Shown: piece after piece, positions 17,938-27,623 of the stretch | Numbering within the stretch: the first letter of the stretch is position 1 | Layout: every line of letters starts with the position of its first letter | Source: Novosphingobium profundi | Lineage (GTDB): Bacteria; Pseudomonadota; Alphaproteobacteria; Sphingomonadales; Sphingomonadaceae | NCBI RefSeq assembly: GCF_018491765.1 | Contig: NZ_JABWCU010000008.1 | Location: 124,001 to 188,000 of the forward strand | Reading direction: 5' to 3' | Length of the DNA stretch: 64,000 nt | Notes under the pieces: model-generated | Told to the model about the DNA's origin: nothing | The model's database searches: none | What the model saw: the letters and a program-made list of their open reading frames with translations, nothing else | Translations under genes and position numbers: made by a program

Positions 17938-18360
17938 TGCGAACCGAACCTGCCCGTCAGGCGTAATCGTCCAGGCCGGATTCCAGGCGATCTCCCAGGC
18001 GTGCCCGTCGGGATCGGCGATATAGCCCCGATAGCCGCCATGTGGCGGCGCATCGGCCGCGCGGACGATCCGGCCTCCGGCGCGCTCGAGCCGGGCCATC
18101 AGCGGCTCGACATCGTTCATCGCCGCGACATTGTGCGCCATCGCAAAGGCCCCGGGCGACACCAGGTTCGCGCCGCCCAGGTCTTCCTCCAGCGAGGCCT
18201 TGAGCCAGGTCCCGAATACCAGCCCGTTCATCTGGTAGAAGACGATCTCGGGATTGGTGAAGACCGGTGCCCAGCCGAACCCCTCCTGGTAGAAGCGCGA
18301 GGATCTTGCGAGGTCCGAAACCCCGAGCGTCACGACCGAAATCTGCTGCTGCACGCCCAT
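17932..18360 (-). CDS. VOC / glyoxalase-fold protein
   Basis: The 142-residue protein has the vicinal-oxygen-chelate fold: ISVVTLGVSDLARSSRFYQE, GFGWAPVF, then GGRIVRAADAPPHGGYRGYIADPDGHAWEIAWNP, where the late Glu and other positions could bind metal. Substrate cannot be told; relatives include glyoxalases and dioxygenases. The ATG at 18360 gives the canonical start and has GAAAGG just upstream. The terminal codons (FAL-stop) lie inside the CTCTAGAG edge of the structured element to the left. Confidence 0.82.
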   Translation of the reverse strand: MGVQQQISVVTLGVSDLARSSRFYQEGFGWAPVFTNPEIVFYQMNGLVFGTWLKASLEEDLGGANLVSPGAFAMAHNVAAMNDVEPLMARLERAGGRIVRAADAPPHGGYRGYIADPDGHAWEIAWNPAWTITPDGQVRFAL

Positions 18361-18500
18361 GCCTTTCACAGGTGGCCGCGCGGTACGCCTACGCCCCGGG
18401 GGAATCGCACGGCCTTCTGGTGGAACGGACGGAAAGATAAGCCGTGGTCCTTGAGAGAGCAATGCAGGGGAGAAGCGAAATCGAAGGACCCGAATTGATG

Positions 18501-18613
18501 CAAGGGGTTATCACCCCTTGACCCCAGTACCGTCGACGTCGCGCCCCTCCTCGCGCATTGCGCGCGCGCCGGGAGCCAGGCCATTCGGAGAGCCCGAGGG
18601 CGATGGCCCTCGG
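18501..18613. repeat. Two-hairpin dispersed repeat, composite copy 1
   Basis: Hairpin A is at 18501-18521 (CAAGGGG...CCCCTTG, followed by ACCCCAGTACCG) and hairpin B at 18594-18613 (CCGAGGGC-GATG-GCCCTCGG), with a GC-rich spacer of about 70 bases between. The same two hairpins occur in the opposite order at 41379-41492, and hairpin B alone at 37532-37552 and 52044-52062. It sits 39 bases past the 3' end of the CorC-like gene. It is not coding. Confidence 0.75.
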
Positions 18614-18651
18614 AAACCTGCTTCTGGAACTTTGCCGAAAAGACGAAGGCC

Positions 18652-19986
18652 TCAGCCCTCGCCGGAGACCCCGTCCCCGCCGTCGTCCTCGCGTTCACGC
18701 TGGACGAGAATCTTGTCGATCTTGAGGCCGTCCATGTCGATGACCTCGAAACGCCAGCCCTGCTCGGAGAAATGCTCACCCTCGCGCGGGACCTTCTTGA
18801 GCACGGCGAGGACGTAGCCCGCCGCCGTCGCGAATTCGCGGTCGTCGGGAAGGGTTACGTCGAGGCGGTCGGCCAGCGCGTCGGCGGGCATCGCGCCCGA
18901 AACCAGCATCGAGCCATCCTCGCGGTCGATCACCATCGGTTCGTCACCTTCGTCCTGGTGACTGACGAAATTGCCCGCAAGCGCCTCGAGGACGTCGGTC
19001 GGCGTGACAAGGCCTTCGAGGTGGCCGTATTCGTCGTGCACGAAGGCCATCGCCACTTCGGCGGTCTGCAGCTTGCGCAGCGCGTCCATTGCGTCGAGCT
19101 GGTCGGGGATGACCTCGGCCTTCTTCATCATCGCGGCGATGGCGACCTCCTCGCCCGCGACCATCGCGGCAAGCACCTCGCGCACGCGCAGGACGCCGAT
19201 GATGTTGTCGCGCGTCTCGCTCTCGGCCACCGGCAGCAGCGAATGCGGCGAACCGGCGATCTTGGCGCGCAAGTCGGCAAGATCGGCATCGACACCGATC
19301 CAGTCCATCTGGTTGCGCGGCGTCATCAGTTCGCGCACCGGACGATCGGCGAGGCGCATCACGCCCGTCATCATCGCGCGCTCCTCCTCCTCGATCACCC
19401 CCGAACGGGTCGCCTCGGCGAAAATCATTTGCAGTTCCTCCGAGGTCAGGCGCTCCTGATCGCCCCCACGGATCGAGAACAGGCGCAGGAACAGCCCCGA
19501 GGACCGATCGAGCAACCACACGAAGGGCGCCATGATCCGCGCCATCCAGGCCATCGGCAGCGCCATGATCAGGGCAACCGGCTCGGCCGCACGCAGCGCC
19601 AGTTGCTTGGGCACGAGTTCGCCCACGACGAGGCTGCCGTACGTCGTGCCGATGATCACCAGCGCGAAACCGAAATGGTCGGCGTAGCGCGCAGGCAGGC
19701 CCAGCAGCGCCAGGCGCTCGCCCACCGGACCGCCCAGGCTCGCGCCCGAATAGGCGCCCGCAACAATGCCGATCAGGGTGATGCCGATCTGCACGGTGCT
19801 GAGGAACTTGCCCGGGTCCTGCGCCAACGCGATCGCGGTCAGCGCAGCCTTGCGGCCCTTGTCGGCCGCGACCTGCAGCCGGGACGTGCGCGCCGAGACG
19901 ATCGCGAGCTCGGACATTGCGAAAAGACCATTGAGCAGGATGAGCCCAATGATGATGAGGAGGTCGGTCCAGGGAAATGGCGTCAC
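18652..19986 (-). CDS. CNNM/CorC-type membrane protein with CBS pair (hemolysin family)
   Basis: The 444-residue protein has an N-terminal DUF21/CNNM membrane domain with about four helices (LLIIIGLILLNGLFAMSELA, then VQIGITLIGIVAGAYSGA and VGELVPKQLALRA). Two CBS domains follow (VRELMTPRNQMDWIGVDADL and VAMAFVHDEYGHLEGLVTPTD), then a C-terminal CorC/HlyC domain. Members are linked to magnesium or cobalt export or resistance; the substrate here is not known. The start is GTG at 19986. Confidence 0.9.
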   Translation of the reverse strand: MTPFPWTDLLIIIGLILLNGLFAMSELAIVSARTSRLQVAADKGRKAALTAIALAQDPGKFLSTVQIGITLIGIVAGAYSGASLGGPVGERLALLGLPARYADHFGFALVIIGTTYGSLVVGELVPKQLALRAAEPVALIMALPMAWMARIMAPFVWLLDRSSGLFLRLFSIRGGDQERLTSEELQMIFAEATRSGVIEEEERAMMTGVMRLADRPVRELMTPRNQMDWIGVDADLADLRAKIAGSPHSLLPVAESETRDNIIGVLRVREVLAAMVAGEEVAIAAMMKKAEVIPDQLDAMDALRKLQTAEVAMAFVHDEYGHLEGLVTPTDVLEALAGNFVSHQDEGDEPMVIDREDGSMLVSGAMPADALADRLDVTLPDDREFATAAGYVLAVLKKVPREGEHFSEQGWRFEVIDMDGLKIDKILVQREREDDGGDGVSGEG

Positions 19987-20179
19987 AATGAAACCCCGCT
20001 AGCAGAGTTCATGCCTTTCGCGAAGCACTTGGTTCGACTGTTTTCACGGCGTCACGGCCACGCGCGTGAACGGGAACGCGCGCGTCATCCATTCGTTGTG
20101 GGCAGCACGGACAGTTGGGATTAATGTTCACATCAGCACAGTCCGGCAGAAAGCTTGCGGAGCTAGGAAAGGCATCGAA

Positions 20180-20854
20180 ATGAAGAATACGCGTTTGATC
20201 GTCAGTGCTGCGGCAGCACTTTCGCTCGTCGGCCTCTCGGCCTGTGTCACCGATCCCAACACCGGCGAGAAGAAGGTCTCGCGCACCGCCATCGGCGGCG
20301 TGGGCGGCGCGGGCCTCGGCTATCTGCTGGGCAGCGTGATCGGCGGCAAGACCGCGCGCATCGTGGGCGCGGGCATCGGCGGTGTCGCGGGCGGCGTGAT
20401 CGGCTACCAGAAGGACAAGCAGATCAAGGAGCTCAAGGAGCAGACCGCCGGATCGGGGATCGACGTGCGCGAGGAAGGCGACGGCATTCTCGTCAACCTG
20501 CCCGACGTGACCTTTGCCGTTGATTCGACGACCATCAGCCCCTCGTTCCAGGCCGCGCTCGACAAAGTCGCGCAGTCGATGGTGCAGTATCCCAACAGCC
20601 TCGTCGACGTCTACGGGCACACCGATTCGACCGGATCGGCCGCCTACAACCTCGATCTGTCGAAGCGCCGCGCCGATTCGGTCGCGCGCTACCTGATCAG
20701 CCGCGGTGTCTCCTCGGCGCGCCTGCAGACCAAGGGCATGGGCGAGGACTATCCCGTCGCCGACAACACCACCCCCGAGGGTCGTGCGCTCAACCGCCGC
20801 GTCGAGATCAAGATCACGCCGGTCTCCACCGACGAGGCGCAGGCGGCGCACTAA
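20180..20854 (+). CDS. OmpA-family lipoprotein (peptidoglycan-binding)
   Basis: The 224-residue protein begins with a lipoprotein signal (LSLVGLSAC). A glycine-zipper segment follows (GGVGGAGLGYLLGSVIGG and VGAGIGGVAGGVIGY, about residues 38-75). The C-terminal OmpA domain has VTFAVDSTTISPSF, GHTDSTGSAAYNLDLSKRRA and NRRVEIKI, including the conserved Asp/Arg pair that binds diaminopimelate. It probably links outer membrane and cell wall. The ATG at 20180 is preceded by GGAAAGG. A terminator follows. Confidence 0.9.
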   Translation: MKNTRLIVSAAAALSLVGLSACVTDPNTGEKKVSRTAIGGVGGAGLGYLLGSVIGGKTARIVGAGIGGVAGGVIGYQKDKQIKELKEQTAGSGIDVREEGDGILVNLPDVTFAVDSTTISPSFQAALDKVAQSMVQYPNSLVDVYGHTDSTGSAAYNLDLSKRRADSVARYLISRGVSSARLQTKGMGEDYPVADNTTPEGRALNRRVEIKITPVSTDEAQAAH

Positions 20855-20922
20855 GCGCGTCGCGCCCGACATCTTGCTGGCGCGAGCGGTCGCATGACCT
20901 CTCGCGCCAAGGCGAAAGAGAC

Positions 20923-20958
20923 AAAAAAAAGGCCGGTCCCGATGGGGCCGGCCGTTTT
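20923..20958 (+). terminator. Terminator after OmpA-type lipoprotein gene
   Basis: A-run (20923-20930), then arms GGCCGGTCCC (20931-20940) and GGGGCCGGCC (20944-20953), one wobble pair, followed by GTTTT. Confidence 0.85.
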
Positions 20959-21275
20959 AGTTCATTTGGGAGAGGATGCCTGAAAGGCCCGTTCGATCTA
21001 GGCAATGCGCGCGCCGGGGGCAAATGACGAAACAGCGATATTGATTGCACAATCTGCAACAGATATATTTTTCAGATAGTTACGGATGCGATTCAAATTG
21101 CAAGGGACACATCAGAGACCAATCGCGACCCCGCACGGATCGGACAATGCCCCGCCATCGCGCGGCAATTTCACCGCCCTCTAAGAAAATTCCCCGAGGT
21201 AATGGGCCGGATTCGTTAGCCCAATCAATCAGCATTCCCGAAATGAAATTCGGGCGATCCTGTCAGGCGAGAGAA
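20959..21275. other. 317-bp intergenic region, AT-rich upstream of the receiver-like gene
   Basis: No gene is seen. The stretch 21035-21110 is unusually AT-rich for this genome (for example GATATATTTTTCAGATAGTT) and probably holds the promoter of the gene at 21276; no consensus boxes could be fixed with certainty. Confidence 0.4.
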
Positions 21276-21818
21276 ATGAACGCTTTCATCCTGGAGGATC
21301 CTGTGGAACGAACCGAAGTCGTGCTTATTGATGGTGACATTCACCGCCGTGCGCAAATCGCCCATTCGCTTACGAACATGGCGAGTTATGTGATTCCTCT
21401 CGAGCATTACTCGGAACTGACCCAGTGCTGGCCCCGGCGTGCAGTTCTCCTCGTCGAGGATGCCGGCGGCAGCGTCGATTCGCTGTGCCGCCTGCTCAAG
21501 CTCCACGCCAAGGACCTGCCCTTCGTCGCGTTCTCCTCCGACGCCAGCCCGATGCGGCGCTCGTCGGCCCTGCTCAAGGGTGCGGGCGCCTACCTTCCCT
21601 GGCCCTGCAGCGCGCAGGAATTGAAATCGACGCTGCTCGCCGTGGCCGCGAGCCACGCCGCGAGGCAGAGCGAGACTCCGGCCCAAGCCGCCACCGCCAG
21701 CGGCTTCCCCCAGTTGGCCGAGCCCCCCGTTCCGGCCGGGCTCAAGAGCATGGACACGCTCTGGCGTGCAACACCGACACCCGGCGCTCGGCCCAAAGCG
21801 CCCAGCTACGCCGAATAG
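21276..21818 (+). CDS. Stand-alone receiver-like protein, degenerate
   Basis: The 180-residue protein has a receiver-type domain (residues about 14-120) and a disordered Ala/Pro-rich tail, with no DNA-binding domain. VVLIDGD supplies acidic residues D19 and D21, AVLLVED offers E61/D62 at the phosphoacceptor end of strand 3, and AFSSD gives the Ser/Thr position. In GAGAYLPWPC the position of the invariant lysine is Trp109. Sphingomonads carry LuxR-type regulators with similar receivers, but here the output domain is absent. The last 13 bases overlap the tail of the convergent gene. Confidence 0.75.
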   Translation: MNAFILEDPVERTEVVLIDGDIHRRAQIAHSLTNMASYVIPLEHYSELTQCWPRRAVLLVEDAGGSVDSLCRLLKLHAKDLPFVAFSSDASPMRRSSALLKGAGAYLPWPCSAQELKSTLLAVAASHAARQSETPAQAATASGFPQLAEPPVPAGLKSMDTLWRATPTPGARPKAPSYAE

Positions 21819-22600
21819 CGTGCCGCCCGCTCGGCAAGCCGCGCCACAGCCTGGCCGTGCATCGCGCTGGCGCAGCACAGCACACCGAAAGCCCGCGGGT
21901 CGAGCTTGTTGTAGTTGAGCGGCTTGCCGAAGGCGTCGGTCACCGCAGCCCCCGCCTCGCGCGCGATCAGGGCCGCGGCGGCGATGTCCCATTCGAAACC
22001 CCAGCGCAGCGTGGCCAGGAGGTCCGCCTCGTCAGCCGCGACCATCGCCATGCGCAAGGCGATCGAGTTGGGCTGGTCGATACGTACGAGATCCGCGTCC
22101 TCGGGCGCCAGCTTGGGCGCGGGCACGCGCGCACCGGCGAGATCGCCGCGCGTGCTCGCCACCAGCACCTCGCCGTTGCGCATGGCACCCCGACCCAGTT
22201 CGGCCTTCCAGAATTCCCCACCCTCTCCCCGTCGACGCGAGGGGGCGAAGAGATAGCCGAACAGCGGCCGGTGGCGGTTCACCAGCGCCACCGAGACGGC
22301 CCACCCCTGGCGACCGGCGATGAAGTCGCGCGTCCCGTCGATCGGATCGACCAGCCAGACGAGGTCTTGCGTGCAGCGCGCGCCGCTGTCGGCGGTCTCC
22401 TCGCTGAGCCAGCCCGCCGAGGGCAGGAGCGCGCGCAATTCGCGCTTGAGGTACTCGTCGACCGCCAGGTCGGCCGCGCTCACCGGGCTGCCCGGATCCT
22501 TTTCCCAATGCTCGAGACGATGGCCGTCGCCTGGCCAGGCGGCCAGCGCGATACGTCCGGCTTCGCGCACGATCGATTCCAGTCGCGCCCGGTCGATCAC
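21806..22600 (-). CDS. Inositol-monophosphatase-family phosphatase, CysQ-like
   Basis: The 264-residue protein belongs to the lithium-sensitive metal-dependent phosphatase family. Signatures are SPVSAADLAVDEYL, LSEETADS (metal-binding Glu), WLVDPIDGTRDFI (the DPxDGT motif with metal-binding aspartates) and GFEWDIAAAALIAREAGA (the second metal-binding Asp). The sequence is nearest CysQ, which hydrolyses 3'-phosphoadenosine 5'-phosphate, or inositol monophosphatase; which one it is cannot be decided here. It is convergent with the receiver-like gene, overlapping by 13 bases. Confidence 0.88.
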   Translation of the reverse strand: MIDRARLESIVREAGRIALAAWPGDGHRLEHWEKDPGSPVSAADLAVDEYLKRELRALLPSAGWLSEETADSGARCTQDLVWLVDPIDGTRDFIAGRQGWAVSVALVNRHRPLFGYLFAPSRRRGEGGEFWKAELGRGAMRNGEVLVASTRGDLAGARVPAPKLAPEDADLVRIDQPNSIALRMAMVAADEADLLATLRWGFEWDIAAAALIAREAGAAVTDAFGKPLNYNKLDPRAFGVLCCASAMHGQAVARLAERAARYSA

Positions 22601-22816
22601 GGCTCGAACCCCATTCGCACCGGCTTATTGATATTGCATCTCATTACCTCAAATCTCGCTCGCGATTTGCCGACAAAGTCGTCCAGATGTCGATTTCACA
22701 GGTCATGCAGAGCCTCTCAGGCCTTTTCAAGCGCGCAGGGATATGCTTAGGCGGCGTGGCAAAAATCACCACTCGCGCCCTCCCTCGAGGAAACTCCAGC
22801 AGAAAGCGACTGTCCG

Positions 22817-24013
<1,197 letters not shown>

Positions 24014-24042
24014 TCGGCGCGCTGCGCATCACCAGACGAACG

Positions 24043-24074
24043 GGCGGCGGGGGGTTCACTCCCGCCGCCTTTCG
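24043..24074 (+). terminator. Terminator after sucC
   Basis: Arms GGCGGCGGG (24043-24051) and CCCGCCGCC (24061-24069) with a 9-base loop, followed by TTTCGTTT. Confidence 0.85.
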
Positions 24075-24257
24075 TTTGCGCACCGGCCGTCTGGACACGC
24101 GTCGCCCGCACGTGCAGGTCTGCTAAAGCCTGTCTTGTCGCCAAGGAACAATTGCGGGGGTTGACGTCTTGCACGTTCAACGCGATGGCTGGCCCCGCGC
24201 AATTTAATCGCACGGCTAAATTCAAACCGTGCCGAACGTTTGAGAGGACATATTCTC

Positions 24258-25004
24258 ATGAAAATCCTCGTCCCCGTGAAGCGGGTGATTGATTACAACG
24301 TCAAGCCGCGGGTCAAGGCCGATGGCACCGGCGTCGACCTCGCCAACGTCAAGATGAGCATGAACCCGTTCGACGAGATCGCGGTCGAAGAAGCCCTGCG
24401 CCTCAAGGAAGCGGGCTCGGCCGAGGAAGTCATCGCGGTGTCGGTCGGACCGGCCAAGGCCGCCGAAACGCTGCGCACCGCGCTGGCGATGGGCGCAGAC
24501 CGCGCAATCCTGGTCGAAACCGACGAGACCGTCGAGCCGCTCGCCGTCGCCAAGATCCTGAAGGCCATCATGGCTGAGGAGAACCCGGGCCTCGTCGTGC
24601 TCGGCAAGCAGGCGATCGACGACGACAGCAACCAGACCGGCCAGATGCTCGCCGCACTGACCGGCCGTCCGCAGGGCACCTTTGCCTCGAAGGTCGTTGT
24701 CGAGGGCGAGGCCGTCGCGGTCACCCGCGAGGTCGACGGCGGTCTTGAAACCGTGAAGCTCACGCTCCCCGCCATCGTCACCACCGACCTTCGCCTCAAC
24801 GAGCCGCGCTACGCTTCGCTGCCCAACATCATGAAGGCGAAGAAGAAGCCGCTCGATACCAAGACGCCCGCCGACTACGGCGTCGACATCGCCCCGCGCC
24901 TCAAGACCCTCAAGGTCGCCGAGCCGCCGATGCGCAGCGCTGGCATCAAGGTGCCCGACGTCGACACGCTCGTCGCCAAGCTCAAGGAAATGGGCGTCGC
25001 CTGA
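24258..25004 (+). CDS. etfB: Electron transfer flavoprotein subunit beta
   Basis: EtfB pairs with EtfA to carry electrons from acyl-CoA and related dehydrogenases to ETF-ubiquinone oxidoreductase. The 248-residue protein starts [20 protein letters not shown] and has [49 protein letters not shown] and [24 protein letters not shown] with the Leu-rich recognition loop. GAGAGGA precedes the ATG. It is followed by etfA after 38 bases. Confidence 0.97.
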   Translation: MKILVPVKRVIDYNVKPRVKADGTGVDLANVKMSMNPFDEIAVEEALRLKEAGSAEEVIAVSVGPAKAAETLRTALAMGADRAILVETDETVEPLAVAKILKAIMAEENPGLVVLGKQAIDDDSNQTGQMLAALTGRPQGTFASKVVVEGEAVAVTREVDGGLETVKLTLPAIVTTDLRLNEPRYASLPNIMKAKKKPLDTKTPADYGVDIAPRLKTLKVAEPPMRSAGIKVPDVDTLVAKLKEMGVA

Positions 25005-25042
25005 GCGCAAGCTCAGGGGATATCCGGGAAAAGGATTCTGAC

Positions 25043-25972
25043 ATGAAGACGCTTGTTTGGGTCGAACACGACAACGCCGTCGTCAAGGACGCCACGCTCC
25101 ACACCGTCACCGCCGCGGCCAAGCTCGGTGAAGTCCACCTCCTCGTCGCGGGCGCCGGTTGCGCGGCCGTGGCCGAGGCCGCCGCGAAGATCGCGGGCGT
25201 GGCCAAGGTCCACCTTGCCGACGACGCCGCCTATGGCCACGCACTCGCCGAGAACGTCGCACCGCTCATCGTCGATCTGATGGGCCACCACGACGCCTTC
25301 CTCGCGCCGGCCACCACCACCGGCAAGAACCTCGCGCCGCGCGTTGCCGCGCTGCTCGACGTGATGCAGGTCTCCGACATCCTCTCGGTCGAAGGCGAGA
25401 AGACCTTCACCCGCCCGATCTATGCGGGCAACGCGATCGCGACGGTCGAGAGCACCGATGCCAAGCTGGTGATCACCGTTCGCACCACCGCCTTCGAGAA
25501 GGCCGCTTGCGAAGGCGGCTCGGCCGCGGTCGAAGCCATTTCGGGTGGCGGCGATGCGGGTCTCTCGAGCTTCGTGGGCGCCGAGATCGCGACTTCGGAA
25601 CGCCCCGAGCTGACCAGCGCGAAGATCATCGTGTCCGGTGGCCGCGCGCTCAAGGACGCGGAGACCTTCGAGGCGACCATCCTGCCGCTGGCCGACAAGC
25701 TCGGTGCGGCCGTCGGCGCCTCGCGCGCCGCCGTGGACGCGGGCTACGTCCCCAACGACTACCAGGTCGGCCAGACCGGCAAGATCGTGGCCCCCGAAGT
25801 CTACATCGCCATCGGCATCTCGGGCGCGATCCAGCACCTGGCCGGCATGAAGGACTCCAAGACCATCATCGCCATCAACAAAGACGAGGACGCGCCGATC
25901 TTCCAGGTCGCCGACATCGGTCTCGTCGCCGACCTCTATAACGCGGTGCCCGAGCTGACCGGCAAGCTCTGA
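25043..25972 (+). CDS. etfA: Electron transfer flavoprotein subunit alpha
   Basis: EtfA binds the FAD of the ETF heterodimer. The 309-residue protein has the N-terminal ETF domain and a C-terminal FAD-binding domain with [45 protein letters not shown] and [20 protein letters not shown], which are diagnostic. AAGGA lies upstream of the ATG. A strong terminator follows, so etfBA forms a two-gene operon. Confidence 0.97.
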   Translation: MKTLVWVEHDNAVVKDATLHTVTAAAKLGEVHLLVAGAGCAAVAEAAAKIAGVAKVHLADDAAYGHALAENVAPLIVDLMGHHDAFLAPATTTGKNLAPRVAALLDVMQVSDILSVEGEKTFTRPIYAGNAIATVESTDAKLVITVRTTAFEKAACEGGSAAVEAISGGGDAGLSSFVGAEIATSERPELTSAKIIVSGGRALKDAETFEATILPLADKLGAAVGASRAAVDAGYVPNDYQVGQTGKIVAPEVYIAIGISGAIQHLAGMKDSKTIIAINKDEDAPIFQVADIGLVADLYNAVPELTGKL

Positions 25973-25995
25973 GGCTTCGCGCCACGATTTTAAAG

Positions 25996-26034
25996 AAGGG
26001 CCTTGGCGGGCGCGTCCCGCCAGGGCCCTTTTTT
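25996..26034 (+). terminator. Terminator after etfA
   Basis: Arms beginning AAGGGCCTTGGCGGG and CCCGCCAGGGCCCTT, a 5-base loop, then a T-run. Confidence 0.9.
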
Positions 26035-26141
26035 ATGCCGCTGCGACCGACGGATTGTGCCGTGCGACAAGACACTTGTCTCAATCAAATGCGGGTGTAA
26101 CCTTGCCCTCACTCGCGCAGCCGAGGCGACAGGGGCACGAC

Positions 26142-27065
26142 ATGACGACGAAGATGACGCTGGCGGGCACATGCCTCGCCCTTGCAGGCCTTCTCCAGGC
26201 CGGAGCCGTCCATGCTCGGGACAAAGTCTACAACCTCCAGCCCTCCTCGCCCTGGAACGTCGACTGGGCCAACAATTACTGCGTTCTCCAGCGCATGTTC
26301 GGCGAAGGTGACGAGGGCGTGCTCCTGCGCGTCATGGCCTTCGTGCCTGGCGCAAACTACCAGATCCAGCTGACCGGAGAATTGGCCGACTTGCGCGAAC
26401 CAAAGCGTGCGATCTCGGTCGCCTTCGCCCCTTTTCCGGAATATGAAGCGAACGCGATGGGCGCCAGCGTCAAGAACGCAACAACCACCTACCCATCGCT
26501 CGTGTTCAGCACGCAGATTGCCCGTGACGCCGCGCAACTCGCGGCAATGGCGCATGATGCGAACGCACGTGCCAGTGACGATGCACCGGCAAAGCCGTTC
26601 GTTCGTCCGCTGGCCGACGAAGTCCACTCGCTCGACGTCGACCTCAAGTTGCGCGAACTCGTGTTCCAGACCGGCAGCCTCGCCAAGCCGCTCGCCGCGC
26701 TGACGCAGTGCGCGGACAACCTGCTCGCGAAATGGGGGGTCGATCCCGAGCTGCAGCGCCAGGTCGTGACCCGGCCGCGCATGGCCGGAACCTCGGCGCT
26801 CGTGCGCAAACTCAAGGCCGACTTCATGAGCGATCTCGGCAAACAAGGGGCCCAGGGACGGGTCAACGTGGTCGTCACGCTCGACGCCAAGGGCACGCCG
26901 CTCAGTTGCCGCGTCCCGATTTCGCAGAACGACCAGCGCCTTGACGAAATGGTCTGCGAGCGCATGATGAAGCTGCAGTTCGAGCCCGCGCGCCGGGCCG
27001 ACGGAAGCGGCGTAGCCAGCTACTTCACGACGACGACGCTCTTCACCCAGAGACGGCAGGGCTGA
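26142..27065 (+). CDS. Exported protein with TonB-like C-terminal domain
   Basis: The 307-residue protein begins with a signal peptide (LAGTCLALAGLLQAGAVHA, cleavage near residue 25). The middle part (about 26-210) is unrecognised, with YCVLQRMFG near its start. The last ~65 residues (GRVNVVVTLDAKGTPLSCRV, ERMMKLQFEPARRADGSGV, YFTTTTLF) match the fold pattern of TonB C-terminal domains. Unlike a true TonB, it has no uncleaved N-terminal anchor or Pro-rich linker. The start ATG has only a weak GGGGC upstream. The function is unknown. Confidence 0.75.
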   Translation: MTTKMTLAGTCLALAGLLQAGAVHARDKVYNLQPSSPWNVDWANNYCVLQRMFGEGDEGVLLRVMAFVPGANYQIQLTGELADLREPKRAISVAFAPFPEYEANAMGASVKNATTTYPSLVFSTQIARDAAQLAAMAHDANARASDDAPAKPFVRPLADEVHSLDVDLKLRELVFQTGSLAKPLAALTQCADNLLAKWGVDPELQRQVVTRPRMAGTSALVRKLKADFMSDLGKQGAQGRVNVVVTLDAKGTPLSCRVPISQNDQRLDEMVCERMMKLQFEPARRADGSGVASYFTTTTLFTQRRQG

Positions 27066-27071
27066 CGCGGG

Positions 27072-27623
27072 TCACCCCGGCAGGCGCTCGTAGAGGTTGA
27101 GCGCGACCGTTTCCTCTCCCTCCGGCTCCTGCCGATCATAGAGCGCGAAGCCGAACCCGGCCGCGACACCCATCGAGGCCGCGTTGCCATCCTCGATCAT
27201 GCAGACGATGCGCTGCGGTCCATGCACCGCGTCGAACCAGGCGAGCAACGCCCCCACGATCTCTCGCGCGACGCCCTGGCCCCACCAGTCCTGGCGCACG
27301 ATCCAGCCCGCCTCGGGCACGTCGTCCATGCCCTTGCCGAAGCCCCGGAACGAATGAAACACGCCGCAGGTCGCGACGATCGTCCCCTGCCCGCGCGGGC
27401 GCGCGGCCAGGATCCCATATCCATAGAGCGCCCAGCTACCCGCGTTGCGCAAGAGCCGGTCGAACTGCGACTTGGCCTCGTTTGTGGCAGGGCCGAGGAA
27501 GCGCGTCATCTCAGGATGCTCGAGCAGCCGGCACAAGTCGGGCAGGTCGCTCGCGCGCGGCTGCCACAGTTCGAACCGCTCGGTGACGAGCAAGGGTTCA
27601 CGAACCTCGAGGAGAGGTGTCAC
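27072..27623 (-). CDS. GNAT-family N-acetyltransferase
   Basis: The 183-residue protein is a GNAT of the RimJ/RimL type: LLVTERFELWQPRASDL, EAGWIVRQDWWGQGVAREIV (acetyl-CoA pyrophosphate loop QGVAREI), and ASMGVAAGFGFALYDR near the C-terminus. The substrate is unknown. Its GTG start overlaps the stop of the DUF445 gene by four bases (GTGA), so the pair is translationally coupled. Confidence 0.88.
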   Translation of the reverse strand: MTPLLEVREPLLVTERFELWQPRASDLPDLCRLLEHPEMTRFLGPATNEAKSQFDRLLRNAGSWALYGYGILAARPRGQGTIVATCGVFHSFRGFGKGMDDVPEAGWIVRQDWWGQGVAREIVGALLAWFDAVHGPQRIVCMIEDGNAASMGVAAGFGFALYDRQEPEGEETVALNLYERLPG

